Position numbers and translations under genes: made by a program | Shown here: in pieces, positions 31,771 to 40,880 of the stretch | How the letters are laid out: each line of letters begins with the position of its first letter | Position numbering within the stretch: the first letter of the stretch is position 1 | The notes under the pieces: generated by a model | Database searches by the model: none | What the model was told of the DNA's origin: nothing | Seen by the model: only the letters and a program-made list of their open reading frames with translations | Source: Reddybacter sp041277045 | Lineage (GTDB): Bacteria > Pseudomonadota > Gammaproteobacteria > Pseudomonadales > Porticoccaceae | Direction: 5' to 3' | Assembly (NCBI GenBank): GCA_041277045.1 | Contig: JBGFSY010000002.1 | Span: 558,001 to 622,000, forward strand | Length of the DNA stretch: 64,000 bases

Positions 31771-32607
31771 ATGGCATTTAACGACAAGCATAAGTCGCTG
31801 TATCTTGGCGAGCCGGTTTTTCTGTACGACATAACCATGGGCTCGGTAACCCACCGCCACACAGCGGCGGAGCTGCCGATTACTGTCGGCGCGACAACGT
31901 GGGCCACGCACCCCGGCATTATTCACAGCGACGTGTCGGACGCTGGCGACCAGGCCGCTAAAGAGGTGACGATCGCCCTCGGTGCCACCCACCCGGTCGC
32001 GGTTTATTTATCCGCCTATATTCCGACTATAGAAATAACGGTAAAAATATACTTGCTTGAGCGCGGCGATGTTGCGGAAGAAATGCCGCTGTATTGGAGC
32101 GGCACATTTACCCGGTATCGCCAGCACGCGCCCTCGTTCGATTTAATTTGTGAGCCTGCCGACTACGAACACGGCAAGGAAGCGATGGCCCCTAATTATG
32201 GGCCTGACTGCCAGTGGTCTCAGTACGACCCTAATTGCCAGCTCGCACCGGGTGCTTTTGTCGAGGCCGGCGCGGTGCTTTCAGTCAGTGATTTAACGAT
32301 TAATACCGACGCCAGTTTAACCGCTGTTGCCGCTGATCATTTTCAAGGTGGCTATATCGAAATAACTGGCGACTATGGCCTTGAACGCGCCTGGATATTG
32401 TCACAGTCTGGCAACAGCGTGGGCATAGATCGCGTTTTGCCCGCAATGGTCGGCGGTGTTGCTATTAATTGCTACCCCTCATGCCGGGGTGATTTCGCCC
32501 GCTGTAATACCATATTCACCAACCGCCTGCGCTTTGTTGGCGCGCCCCATGCCAATATGGTTAACCCTTTCAGGGGCGAAGGCGTGAAAGCAACGGAGCG
32601 CAATTAG
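31771..32607 (+). CDS. DUF2163/BR0599-type baseplate hub protein
   Basis: 278 residues. An N-terminal DUF2163-like part (LGEPVFLYDITMGSVTHRHT) and a C-terminal BR0599-like part with conserved cysteines (PNYGPDCQWSQYDPNCQL; YPSCRGDFARCNTIFTNRLR) and VGAPHANMVNPFRGEG. The family occurs in siphophage and gene-transfer-agent tails just before the tail tip protein, as here. Confidence 0.85.
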   Translation: MAFNDKHKSLYLGEPVFLYDITMGSVTHRHTAAELPITVGATTWATHPGIIHSDVSDAGDQAAKEVTIALGATHPVAVYLSAYIPTIEITVKIYLLERGDVAEEMPLYWSGTFTRYRQHAPSFDLICEPADYEHGKEAMAPNYGPDCQWSQYDPNCQLAPGAFVEAGAVLSVSDLTINTDASLTAVAADHFQGGYIEITGDYGLERAWILSQSGNSVGIDRVLPAMVGGVAINCYPSCRGDFARCNTIFTNRLRFVGAPHANMVNPFRGEGVKATERN

Positions 32608-34976
32608 TGGACCCGCTAACGTATTTTTTAATCTGGCTCGGTACGACGATACTCACGGCGATGCTTACGCCGAAGCCAGACTTTGACCCGGCCAGTGAAG
32701 AAGATATTAGCCTGCCCACAGTGTCGCAGTCGCGGCGCATTCCCCTGGTCATTGGGCAGGGCTTAGTAACAGGCCCAAATGTGCTGGATAAAGGCAACTT
32801 ATTTACCCACGCCATAAGGGTCAGCGGGGGCTTGTTTAAAGGCAAGGTCGACAGCGGCATATTCCGCTATTACATGGATATGTTTTTTTCTATCGCCTGG
32901 GGGCCGGGTGAATTGCTCGGTGTCAAAATGGGCGACCACGACCTGGGCCTAACACCCATGACCGGCACCGCCGAAGAAGTGATTAGCCTGGCGAATTTGT
33001 GGGGCGATGACAGCACAGGTGGCGGCGGCGGTTTTGTCGGCAAAGTGCGCTTTAATGCCGGTGTTGATGCGGGCATTATCGACACGACGGTCGAGGCAAG
33101 GGTCGGCAACATTCAGCCCGGTTACCCCAATGTGGCGACAGTGCTGTTGTGGCACGACTGGAAGCGCGGCGGGGCCTATATGGGCAATAACCCCACGTTT
33201 AAAGGCGTAAAGTTTCACTATGCGTATTACCCCAACCCTTTATCGGCCGTTGACCATAAAATAAACGGCCATGCCAATGTCGCTTATTTTCTGCATGACT
33301 TAAATAAAGACCCGCAGTGGGGCCGCGACATTGGCGGCACTATTGATTTAACCGCTATCTCGGCAATGGCTGCCACGCTAGCAACAGAGGGGCTGGGCTG
33401 GTCGCGCACGTTTTATAACGGCGACGCGGCGGCCATGGAAGCCGAAGCGCTGGAATATGTTAGCGGGGTGCGCACCCGCAACCCTCTAACCGGGCAAATT
33501 ACTTATAAATTATTGCGCGATGATTTTGTGGTGGGCAATCTTTTATCCCTCGGTGATAACGAAATTATCGATTTATACATCGACGGCAGCTCGCTATCGG
33601 TAACCGCGACAGAGGTCGCCGTCACTTACGTTGATATAGCCGAAGGCTTTAAACGCAAAACCATTACCCGCACCAACGTTGCGGCGCGCACACAGCTCGG
33701 GCGGCGGGTGCCAATGGCGCTGGACTATCTCGGCGCCCCCGATGGCGCGATAGCCGACAAAATAGCCACGCGAGAAGCGCGCAAACTCACCGTGCCCAAA
33801 CGTCGGGGTAAGTTGTGGTGCTCGCGTGAAGCGTGGGACTGGTCGACCGGCGAGGCGTTTATTATTAACTGGTCACCCGAGGGCATGTCGGGTGTGATAG
33901 CGCGCATTGTGAATATTAATCGCGGCAATATTCTTGACGTTAATGGCCGTGTTGAAATTGACTGGCTAGAAATACCCTTCGATTATGGTACAGGTGTGTT
34001 TGGCGACGTGGGATCCACGCCGACAGTGCCGCTCACGGGTGTGCCTGCAGACGTGACCGAGTTTTTCGCCTTTGAATTGCCCGATTTTGCCACAGCGTCA
34101 CCGCACAAGCTGGGCTTGTTTGCGGTTGACCCGGTGGGCGATTCTTACGGCTTCGACTGGCAGATTGACTCTGCTTCTGGTGGTACATGGTTTGTTGATT
34201 CTGACGGGCAATTCACCACACCAAGCGATGTCAGCACAACTTATAACGAGCAGGCCGTCACGCTAATACTCGATGGCTGGATAGACGCGCAAAGCCACAC
34301 CTGGGCCGATATTGCGGCCAATGGTTATAACCTGGTGCTGCTCGACACCGCCAATGGGCAGGAGTGGATAGCATTTACAGGTGCGGCCTATAACGACACC
34401 ACCGACGAAACCACATTAACTGGCGTCAAGCGCGGCTTGTTCGACACCTATCCGAAAGAGATGGTGGCAACGGATGCGGCATGGTTACTTGATGAAGCGA
34501 ATGTTTCCGACCACACCTTCGGCGCCACTGACGACGCCGACTTCCGGTTAATCGATAAAACCGCGCAGGGCTCGCTGGCAGAAGGCAGCGCCACCGTGCG
34601 TGATTTTGTGTTCAATAATCGCCACGGGCGGCCATTTTTGCCCGGTAATATCAAAATTGACAGCGTGTTATTCCCCGCTAGCGTCACAGGGCCGCTCACG
34701 GCGTCTTGGGCGCACCGTGATAAAACGGGTGGGGCGCTGCGCGATTGGTTCGACACGACCAGCTACGGGCCTGAATCTGGCGTGACTTACAAAGTCGAAT
34801 GGTACAACGACGACACCAGCGCCTTACTGCAAACAACCAGCGGCATCACCGGCACCTCTGACACCTGGACGGATACGGGCAATTCTTACAACGTGCGCCT
34901 TGAAATCACCGCCCAGCGTGGTGGTGTGGATAGCTTCGAAACCTTTGTTTTTGTTACCGCGTTTAGTCAGCCATGA
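32607..34976 (+). CDS. Tail tip / host-specificity protein (Phage-tail_3 type)
   Basis: 789 residues, GTG start sharing a base with the preceding stop. After a hydrophobic N terminus (YFLIWLGTTILTAML) come SRRIPLVIGQGLVTGPNVLD, a central domain with MDMFFSIAWGPGELLGVKMG and a region (KLTVPKRRGKLWCSREAWDW) typical of Phage-tail_3 proteins. The C terminus has fibronectin-like strands. It is the likely central tail tip contacting the host surface. Confidence 0.8.
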   Translation: MDPLTYFLIWLGTTILTAMLTPKPDFDPASEEDISLPTVSQSRRIPLVIGQGLVTGPNVLDKGNLFTHAIRVSGGLFKGKVDSGIFRYYMDMFFSIAWGPGELLGVKMGDHDLGLTPMTGTAEEVISLANLWGDDSTGGGGGFVGKVRFNAGVDAGIIDTTVEARVGNIQPGYPNVATVLLWHDWKRGGAYMGNNPTFKGVKFHYAYYPNPLSAVDHKINGHANVAYFLHDLNKDPQWGRDIGGTIDLTAISAMAATLATEGLGWSRTFYNGDAAAMEAEALEYVSGVRTRNPLTGQITYKLLRDDFVVGNLLSLGDNEIIDLYIDGSSLSVTATEVAVTYVDIAEGFKRKTITRTNVAARTQLGRRVPMALDYLGAPDGAIADKIATREARKLTVPKRRGKLWCSREAWDWSTGEAFIINWSPEGMSGVIARIVNINRGNILDVNGRVEIDWLEIPFDYGTGVFGDVGSTPTVPLTGVPADVTEFFAFELPDFATASPHKLGLFAVDPVGDSYGFDWQIDSASGGTWFVDSDGQFTTPSDVSTTYNEQAVTLILDGWIDAQSHTWADIAANGYNLVLLDTANGQEWIAFTGAAYNDTTDETTLTGVKRGLFDTYPKEMVATDAAWLLDEANVSDHTFGATDDADFRLIDKTAQGSLAEGSATVRDFVFNNRHGRPFLPGNIKIDSVLFPASVTGPLTASWAHRDKTGGALRDWFDTTSYGPESGVTYKVEWYNDDTSALLQTTSGITGTSDTWTDTGNSYNVRLEITAQRGGVDSFETFVFVTAFSQP

Positions 34977-35287
34977 CCAGCCCAATAAACAGCAAAGTGC
35001 GACTCGACCCGCTAAGTAATGTGTTCGACCTGCGCGTGTACGCCGAAAGCGGCGACCCCGCCACGCCGCTGGCAGAAGAAATGCGCCCGCCTGTGCTGGT
35101 TGCCCGGGTAACTATCGCCGGGCACATAGCGGAAGTGACAACCACGAAAGGCAAGCTGGGCGACGACATCGCCTGGCGAGATTTTGACAGAACGATGGCG
35201 AGTAAAGGCGTGACCGAGCTGCACTGGCAGCGCCATAAAAATGGCAAAGTTTTACAAAAAAAACGACAAATAAGAGGAAACCCATGA
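34973..35287 (+). CDS. Hypothetical tail-region protein (104 aa)
   Basis: Starts MTSPINSKVRLDPLSNVFDL and ends in a basic tail. Overlaps both neighbours by 4 bases. Unrecognised. Confidence 0.55.
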   Translation: MTSPINSKVRLDPLSNVFDLRVYAESGDPATPLAEEMRPPVLVARVTIAGHIAEVTTTKGKLGDDIAWRDFDRTMASKGVTELHWQRHKNGKVLQKKRQIRGNP

Positions 35288-35814
35288 AAAAATTATTTTG
35301 TATTTTATTGCTACTCCCCACCCTTTGCTGGGCAGGCTTCGACCGCACCGACCCCGCTGACTTGCTAGCATTAAAAACAGAGGTTAACAGCGACCCGCTG
35401 GGCTTTGCTTATAACGCGGCAACGGGTGATACCGGGCTTGTGCTCAGTACGGTTAACTTGGCGCGAGCGCAATTCGTTGTGTCCAAACCATCGATTGCCC
35501 CCGGCGATGTTCGAGCCACCTGCACTTATGACGCCTATAACAATCTGTCAATCGACGAGCAAGAGTGGATACGGTGGATGACTGGGAGTGGTGGCAACTC
35601 AGCGGCATCGCTGGTTGTAACTGTCGACTTGCGGCTCAGGCTCACAGATGCAGAGGGCAGCGGCACTGGCTCGATATGGGCGGCGGCCGATAGAGCAGAA
35701 ATGAATCAGGCAATGCTCGACCTTATTGATGTCGCGGGGTCACGGGCAGAAAACTTGTTTGGCTACGGCACTGTAATCAGTCGTGCCGACTGGATTGCAG
35801 CGAGGGACTCGTAA
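35284..35814 (+). CDS. Exported phage protein with signal peptide (176 aa)
   Basis: A clear signal peptide (MKKLFCILLLLPTLCWAGF, cleavage near WA-G) precedes a domain with NSDPLGFAYNAATGDTGLVL and NLSIDEQEWIRWM. The DPLG.GY..A pattern resembles a small phage family of unknown function. Export of a tail-region protein is unexpected, unless the N terminus acts as a membrane segment. Confidence 0.65.
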   Translation: MKKLFCILLLLPTLCWAGFDRTDPADLLALKTEVNSDPLGFAYNAATGDTGLVLSTVNLARAQFVVSKPSIAPGDVRATCTYDAYNNLSIDEQEWIRWMTGSGGNSAASLVVTVDLRLRLTDAEGSGTGSIWAAADRAEMNQAMLDLIDVAGSRAENLFGYGTVISRADWIAARDS

Positions 35815-36269
35815 TGACGATTGGAACCAATACCGTTGTAGACTTTTTTGGTACGCCCGATGATCTGGCCAGTTCCTCTGCCGCAGTTGCGGACGCTGCG
35901 TTTAGTATTGCCTCAGACGTAGCCCAGTGGACAAATGACGATGATGCTGAAATGGCGTCTATTGTACTGTCAGGGACATGGGCGGTAGCCCCCGACGCTG
36001 GCGGTAGTGTTGCCCTGTATGCGCGGCTGATGAATATTGATGGCACTGGTGACCAAGATATACCCTCCGCTAATTACCGGCATAAATCACTAGGGCGATT
36101 CCCTGTCAAAGATGTGACGAGCGCCCAGCTAACGGCGATTGATATAGACCTGCCGAATAACTATTCCTCACAAGTTTATGAGTTTTATATTCAGAATAAT
36201 GCCGGGCAAACTATCTCTGCGGGTTGGAAGCTGGTTGTTACACCGAAGGCACCCGGCGCGCACGCATAA
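35814..36269 (+). CDS. Hypothetical tail-region protein (151 aa)
   Basis: Beta-rich, starts MTIGTNTVVDFFGTPDDLAS, with SVALYARLMNIDGTGDQDIP and SQVYEFYIQNNAGQTISAGW. No family recognised; possible tail fibre accessory. Confidence 0.6.
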   Translation: MTIGTNTVVDFFGTPDDLASSSAAVADAAFSIASDVAQWTNDDDAEMASIVLSGTWAVAPDAGGSVALYARLMNIDGTGDQDIPSANYRHKSLGRFPVKDVTSAQLTAIDIDLPNNYSSQVYEFYIQNNAGQTISAGWKLVVTPKAPGAHA

Positions 36270-37885
36270 TGCCAGTTTTTATACCGCGCAAGCGGGGCTA
36301 CACGCAGAAGCCTGATAGCACACCAGGGTTATCTGCAAAGTGGCGGGATAGAATAACCAACGCCTTTATTTTCAATGATGATATTGATCTTGTCGATGGC
36401 CGCGCCCTTACCTTTTCAGGGGGCTGCAATATAGCCAACCAGATACTGACAGGCGATGGTGTCGATGGTTACGCTGATGCTGAAATAGACTGCCCTGTCG
36501 GTTCTGACAAGCGGTTTTACGGTGGCATAGTAACGCTGGGCCAGTTTAGCGCAAGCACCACCTCGGTGATTTGGGGCCACGGAGATGCCGATGTAGGCAC
36601 AGAAACAGTTATATTATTCGCTGAGAATAACGCCTTGTCGGTTGGTTTTGGCGGCCATAGAATAATAACACCAAAATCAACACTGTCAGTTGGGCAGACG
36701 GTTTCGGTTGTTGTGCAAACTACCGGCCCAACAAGTGCTGAAACAAAGATATACATTGATGGTATTAAGCAGGCGACGACGAATGAAGGCGGGTCGTCGT
36801 TAACCCTGGCTACGTCGGATTTCTTTCGGTTTTTTGATGATTACAATGGAGCCGCTAATTACGGCAAACACGATATTGAGTTGTTTTATTGCGGTAAGGG
36901 GAATCTATCGCAGGATGAGGTTGCCAGCTTACACGACAATCATTATCAGATTCTTAACTCCCGCCGCAGTTATTGGGCGATGCCCACAGCGGCAGGTGGT
37001 ACCACTTTAGTCGTAAATGATTTGTCCCAGTCGCAGTCGCTTGGCCAGCCAGTACTTGCCCAGCACAATATTTTAGCAACCGACTCGCTACAGCAGTCGC
37101 AAGACCTAAGCCAGCCCGTGTTAACCCAGCACAATGTGCTGGTGGTTGATGGCTTGCAGCAATCGCAAGACCTCGGCAATGTCACGCTCACCGTGGGCGG
37201 TATTATCGAGACTGATGATTTAAGTCAGGCCCAGGCATTAAGCCAGCCAGCATTAACCCAGCACAATATTTTAGCAACTGACTCACTTCAGCAGGCGCAG
37301 GACCTCGGCAACGCGACCCTTGGCGTGCAGGTATTGGCCGACGATTTGAGTCAGTCACAAGAGCTAAGCCAGCCGCTATTAACCCAGCACAATGTGCTGG
37401 TTGTCGGTGACATACAGCAGGCGCAAGATCTGGGCAATGTCACGCTTAGCGTATCGGGGGCTTTATCGGTCAATTCAATTGACCAGGCTCAAACGTTATC
37501 GGTCGCAACGCTCACCCAGCACAACGTATTAATTGTTGGTGAGCTGGTGCAGGCGCAAACACTGAGTCAGCCTTCGCTGGTGGCGGATTCGTCACTGTCG
37601 GTTAACGATTTGCAGCAAGCACAAACGTTAGGGCAGGCGGTATTAACCGCGTCAATCTCGCTGGTTGTGAGTGACCTGCAGCAAGCGCAAGCCGCGAGCG
37701 CGGCAATATTAACCCAGCAAAACGTGCTGGTGGTCGGCGATATAACGCAACAGCAGCTGCTGTCGCTGGTAGATTTCGGGGCGCCTGTTGTCGGGTGTCT
37801 CGCTGGTGTCGTGGTCATCGCCACGCGCTTTAATGGGCGGGTTGATATAAGCCCGCTTTTTGATGGAACAGTAACATTACAATAG
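36269..37885 (+). CDS. Tail fibre-like protein with many 22-residue repeats
   Basis: 538 residues from the ATG at 36269 (TAATG overlap). The N-terminal part, to about residue 235, resembles a LamG/concanavalin-like lectin domain (AFIFNDDIDLVDGRALTFSG; DVGTETVILFAENNALSVGF; TKIYIDGIKQAT; DIELFYCGKGNLSQDEVASL). From about residue 245 there are roughly a dozen repeats of a unit like LTQHNVLVVDGLQQSQDLGN. Probably a surface-exposed adhesin of the tail. Confidence 0.75.
   Translation: MPVFIPRKRGYTQKPDSTPGLSAKWRDRITNAFIFNDDIDLVDGRALTFSGGCNIANQILTGDGVDGYADAEIDCPVGSDKRFYGGIVTLGQFSASTTSVIWGHGDADVGTETVILFAENNALSVGFGGHRIITPKSTLSVGQTVSVVVQTTGPTSAETKIYIDGIKQATTNEGGSSLTLATSDFFRFFDDYNGAANYGKHDIELFYCGKGNLSQDEVASLHDNHYQILNSRRSYWAMPTAAGGTTLVVNDLSQSQSLGQPVLAQHNILATDSLQQSQDLSQPVLTQHNVLVVDGLQQSQDLGNVTLTVGGIIETDDLSQAQALSQPALTQHNILATDSLQQAQDLGNATLGVQVLADDLSQSQELSQPLLTQHNVLVVGDIQQAQDLGNVTLSVSGALSVNSIDQAQTLSVATLTQHNVLIVGELVQAQTLSQPSLVADSSLSVNDLQQAQTLGQAVLTASISLVVSDLQQAQAASAAILTQQNVLVVGDITQQQLLSLVDFGAPVVGCLAGVVVIATRFNGRVDISPLFDGTVTLQ
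37005..37790 (+). repeat. Tandem repeat block in the tail fibre gene
   Basis: About twelve units of 60-70 bases encode (D)LQQ(A/S)Q(D/T)L(G/S).. L(T/S)QHN(V/I)L(V/A)... Some adjacent segments are nearly identical at the DNA level, such as the CAGCACAATATTTTAGCAAC and CAGCACAATGTGCTGG types, so copy number could change by recombination. Confidence 0.85.
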
Positions 37886-37892
37886 GTGAAAC

Positions 37893-38261
37893 ATGGCGAA
37901 ATCATTAGCAGACACCATTCTCGACGCGATGCTCGACCTTGCTGAAGGTGACCAGGTAAGCGTGTGCGCGGCGCAACCGACCACGTATACCGAGGCAATT
38001 ACGACCAACAAGCTGGCCATTGTCACCGGCATGACAGCCCAGTACACAAAGGCCAACGGCGACACCAGTGGGCGCAAGTCGACGTTGGCCGCGCAGCTTG
38101 CCGCGCCGATCGACGTCACAGGCACCGCTCTGCACGTAGCAATTACCAATCTTGGTGATACCTCGTTGCGCCGCGTGACCACCTGCACCTCGCAGGGATT
38201 AACGTCAGGCGGCACGGTGGATATTGGCGCACACAAACACGAATTACAGGACGTAGCATAA
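37893..38261 (+). CDS. Hypothetical phage structural protein (122 aa)
   Basis: Starts MAKSLADTILDAMLDLAEGD; contains GTALHVAITNLGDTSLRRVT. A beta-rich small protein found after the tail fibre gene; unrecognised. Confidence 0.55.
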   Translation: MAKSLADTILDAMLDLAEGDQVSVCAAQPTTYTEAITTNKLAIVTGMTAQYTKANGDTSGRKSTLAAQLAAPIDVTGTALHVAITNLGDTSLRRVTTCTSQGLTSGGTVDIGAHKHELQDVA

Positions 38262-38476
38262 TGACTACACGACAGATTGAATGGGTTGAAGAGCCCTTTG
38301 TGCGGCTTGAAAGCGGCGATAAATTCCCCGGCGACCGTAACACCTTGCCCAAAGCCGAAGCCGACCAGTATATCGACCTCGGCTGGGCTAAGTGCGTTGA
38401 AACCGGCGAGATTGGCGAGCGCAAGCCGGGTGCTGTCGCGCTGAAAGTTGACAGCGTAGAACAGAAGCTAGGCTAA
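38261..38476 (+). CDS. Hypothetical phage protein (71 aa)
   Basis: Starts MTTRQIEWVEEPFVRLESGD. One-base overlap with both neighbours. Its YIDLGWAK...TGE..ERKPGA segment recalls the YIDAGAAD...KKPG segment of the 21278 protein, so the two may share a small domain. Confidence 0.55.
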   Translation: MTTRQIEWVEEPFVRLESGDKFPGDRNTLPKAEADQYIDLGWAKCVETGEIGERKPGAVALKVDSVEQKLG

Positions 38477-38790
38477 TGCTGGCGCTCAATGACCAGTGCA
38501 TAACGCTAACGGGGCTGACGGATAAAACCGACGGCTCTTTTGTTAACGATGCTACCGCTACTGTCACGCTGCAGAAATATGGCGTGGACGTGACCGGCGA
38601 AACCTGGCCACTCGCCATGCCTTACGTTGCCGCCAGCAATGGTGATTACCGCGCTATTATCCAGAGCGATATTGATTTATCAGCCGGTGATAATGTAACG
38701 ATAACAGTAACAGTAAGCGCGCCGGGTGGTGGTAATGCCAGTTTCGTTCAAACCGAGCGGGTATCGGCAAGGGGTTTTAGTGGCGGTTAA
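38476..38790 (+). CDS. Hypothetical phage protein (104 aa), last phage gene
   Basis: Beta-rich, with an Ig-like look (CITLTGLTDKTDGSFVNDAT; GDYRAIIQSDIDLSAGDNVT). Unrecognised. Followed by the terminator that closes the late operon. Confidence 0.55.
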   Translation: MLALNDQCITLTGLTDKTDGSFVNDATATVTLQKYGVDVTGETWPLAMPYVAASNGDYRAIIQSDIDLSAGDNVTITVTVSAPGGGNASFVQTERVSARGFSGG

Positions 38791-38829
38791 TGCCCCAATT
38801 CGCAAGCGGCGGCATTAATTACGGCCCTT

Positions 38830-38869
38830 TAAAAAACCCACCACGGCGCTGGCTGTGGTGGGTTTTTTT
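38830..38869 (+). terminator. Terminator ending the phage late operon
   Basis: AACCCACCAC / GTGGTGGGTT stem around GGCGCTGGCT, with A-run before and seven T after, so it may work in both directions. Confidence 0.9.
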
Positions 38870-39334
38870 GTGCCTGGAATAAAGACAGTGCTTTTTATTT
38901 GCTACTAATTTTCATGCACCGCTGTAACCAGTTGATTTTATAGCAATATAATTATTGAAAGACCAGTCGAGCATGGGGGCCACGCAAATGCGTCGCTGCA
39001 GTGGTGCTGTCATATCGCCAATTGGCGGAATTTTAATTGTGCTTGTGGTCATTTTGCAGAGGGCTTATCTGAATACTTTGGTGGTTCGGCATTTTACGCG
39101 TCTAGCTCGCTTGAATCGACCTGCTTGTGCATGGATGATTTTTAAAGAAAAAGAAGCCTGGCGAAGAGATAGCCCTGTAATCATGGCTAACGTCAGTTGA
39201 TGTCTCATGGTATATTGCCGAGCAAATTATTTCCTGGCAAAGGTGCTGTTGAGAGTTACAAGTAACTTGAAGCGAGTGGCTTTTAACGAGAACTTAAAAC
39301 CGTAGAACAATTGAAGGCTTAGGAGGCTTATCCG
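38870..39334. other. Phage-chromosome junction region
   Basis: About 465 bases with no gene I can support. The right attachment site should be here or within the preceding 80 bases, but without the left end the core cannot be matched. No tRNA gene is present. AGGAGG at 39320 belongs to the aldehyde dehydrogenase. Confidence 0.5.
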
Positions 39335-40783
39335 GTGATTACTAGAGATAAAATGTATGTGAATGGCCAGTGGCAAACGCCCGCTGGCACCAGTGTGGCT
39401 GACATTGTTAACCCGGCGACAGAAGCTGTAGTTGCTAAAGTGAGCCTGGGTAATGAGGCTGATATTGATGTGGCCGTTCAAGCAGCGCGGGCAGCCTTTG
39501 ATTGCTGGTCGCAAACACCACCTGCAGAGCGTGCGGTTTATCTCGATAAAATTGTTGCCGGTTTAGAAGCACGCACTGACGATTTAGCCGATGCCATTAC
39601 CTCTGAGATGGGCATCCCCGTCATGCTCTGTAAGGGTGCGCAAATTGGCAACCCCGTCTTTACCTTTAAAGAAGCGGCTGAACTGGCGCGCAACTACGCC
39701 TTTGAAACCGACCACGGTAGCACTCACGTGGTGCGTGAAGCGGCCGGTGTTTGCGGCTTAATTACACCCTGGAATTTTCCTCTCAACCAAATCGGCGGCA
39801 AGCTTGCCCCCGCTCTGGCAGCCGGTTGTACCGTTGTCTTAAAGCCAAGTGAATTGGCACCTCTGGATGCGTTTATTCTCGCCGAAATTATTGATGAAGC
39901 CGGTTTCCCACCCGGTGTATTTAACTTGGTTGTTGGTGCCGGCCCCGTTGTTGGTGAGGCATTAGCTAGCCACCCCGAAGTGGACGTGGTTTCCATTACG
40001 GGTTCTACCCGTGCCGGTGCTGCCGTGGCCATAGCTGCCGCGCCAACCATCAAGCGTGTTTGCCAGGAGCTCGGTGGTAAGTCAGCGAATATTATTCTCG
40101 ACGATGCCGACTATGCTCGCTCGGTAAAAGGCGGTGTTCGCCTGTCGATGTTTAACACTGGCCAGGCCTGTAACGGCCCAACACGCATGCTGATCCCGCG
40201 TAAAGATCAGGCTGAAATTGAAGAGATTGCCCTCAAAGCGATCGATACCATTAAGGTCGGCAATCCCTTGGAAGACGACACTTACATGGGCCCGCTGGCG
40301 AATAAAGCGCAATACGAACGTGTATTGACCTTTATTCAACGCGGTATTGATGAAGGCGTCACCCTTTTAGCCGGTGGTACTGATAAACCAGAAGGCTGTG
40401 AGACGGGCTACTACATTAAGCCCACGATCTTCACTAATGTAACCAATGACATGCTCAGTGCGCAGGAAGAAGCCTTCGGCCCCGTCCTGTGTCTGATTCC
40501 CTACGACACTGAAGAAGAAGCCATCGCCATTGCCAATGACAACCCCTACGGTTTGTCGAGCTATATTCAGTCGAGTGATATTGAACGCGCTCGCAAGGTC
40601 GGTCGTCAAATGCGTGCCGGTCATGTTGAATTAAACGGTGCTCGCTTTGACCAGGGTGCCCCCTTTGGTGGTTATCGCCAGTCGGGCAATGGCCGTGAAC
40701 ACGGTGAGTGGGGTTTGGAAGATTACCTTGAAACGAAAGCCATGATTGGTTATATACCGCGCAAGCCCAAGCCTAAAAAATAA
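39335..40783 (+). CDS. NAD(P)-dependent aldehyde dehydrogenase
   Basis: 482 residues from GTG, 8 bases after AGGAGG. Typical family marks: TPWNFPLNQIGGKLAPALAA, catalytic Glu in CQELGGKSANIILDDAD, nucleophile Cys in FNTGQACNGPTRML and the late EEAFGPVLCLIPYD. It oxidises an aldehyde to the acid. It converges on the DUF35/thiolase-like/MaoC operon across a shared terminator; in steroid side-chain pathways an aldehyde dehydrogenase removes the aldehyde made by the retro-aldolase. The exact substrate is unknown. Confidence 0.9.
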   Translation: MITRDKMYVNGQWQTPAGTSVADIVNPATEAVVAKVSLGNEADIDVAVQAARAAFDCWSQTPPAERAVYLDKIVAGLEARTDDLADAITSEMGIPVMLCKGAQIGNPVFTFKEAAELARNYAFETDHGSTHVVREAAGVCGLITPWNFPLNQIGGKLAPALAAGCTVVLKPSELAPLDAFILAEIIDEAGFPPGVFNLVVGAGPVVGEALASHPEVDVVSITGSTRAGAAVAIAAAPTIKRVCQELGGKSANIILDDADYARSVKGGVRLSMFNTGQACNGPTRMLIPRKDQAEIEEIALKAIDTIKVGNPLEDDTYMGPLANKAQYERVLTFIQRGIDEGVTLLAGGTDKPEGCETGYYIKPTIFTNVTNDMLSAQEEAFGPVLCLIPYDTEEEAIAIANDNPYGLSSYIQSSDIERARKVGRQMRAGHVELNGARFDQGAPFGGYRQSGNGREHGEWGLEDYLETKAMIGYIPRKPKPKK

Positions 40784-40809
40784 GCTTTAGCTCAGGTATA
40801 AATCAGACA

Positions 40810-40842
40810 TAAAAAAGCCCGCAACGAAGCGGGCTTTTTTAT
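40810..40842. terminator. Bidirectional terminator between ALDH and MaoC operon
   Basis: AGCCCGC / GCGGGCT stem with A-run and T-run on either side. Confidence 0.9.
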
Positions 40843-40880
40843 GTCTACATGATTGTTCGTCTTGTTCGTAAGTTGCTGGG

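Larger units (their letters stand above)
1..38870. mobile_element. Siphovirus-type (HK97-like) prophage, left end outside window
   Basis: The order integrase, regulators, CI/Cro switch, replication, SSB, lysis, small and large terminase, portal, ClpP-type protease, HK97 capsid, head-tail connectors, tail tube, chaperones, tape measure and tail tip is that of a temperate siphovirus. Every structural class has a recognisable member, so the element looks complete apart from the clipped left end. The right boundary lies between the terminator at 38830-38869 and the aldehyde dehydrogenase at 39335. I could not define att cores because the left attachment site is outside the window. Confidence 0.93.

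Noticed and set aside
37005..37790. CRISPR-like appearance of regularly spaced repeats
   Set aside because: Units are contiguous coding repeats in one frame, with no unique spacers or cas genes.
38955..39200. 81-codon rightward ORF at the phage-chromosome junction
   Set aside because: No Shine-Dalgarno, no recognisable family, unusual composition, and isolated in a region expected to hold an attachment site. Chance ORF is likelier.
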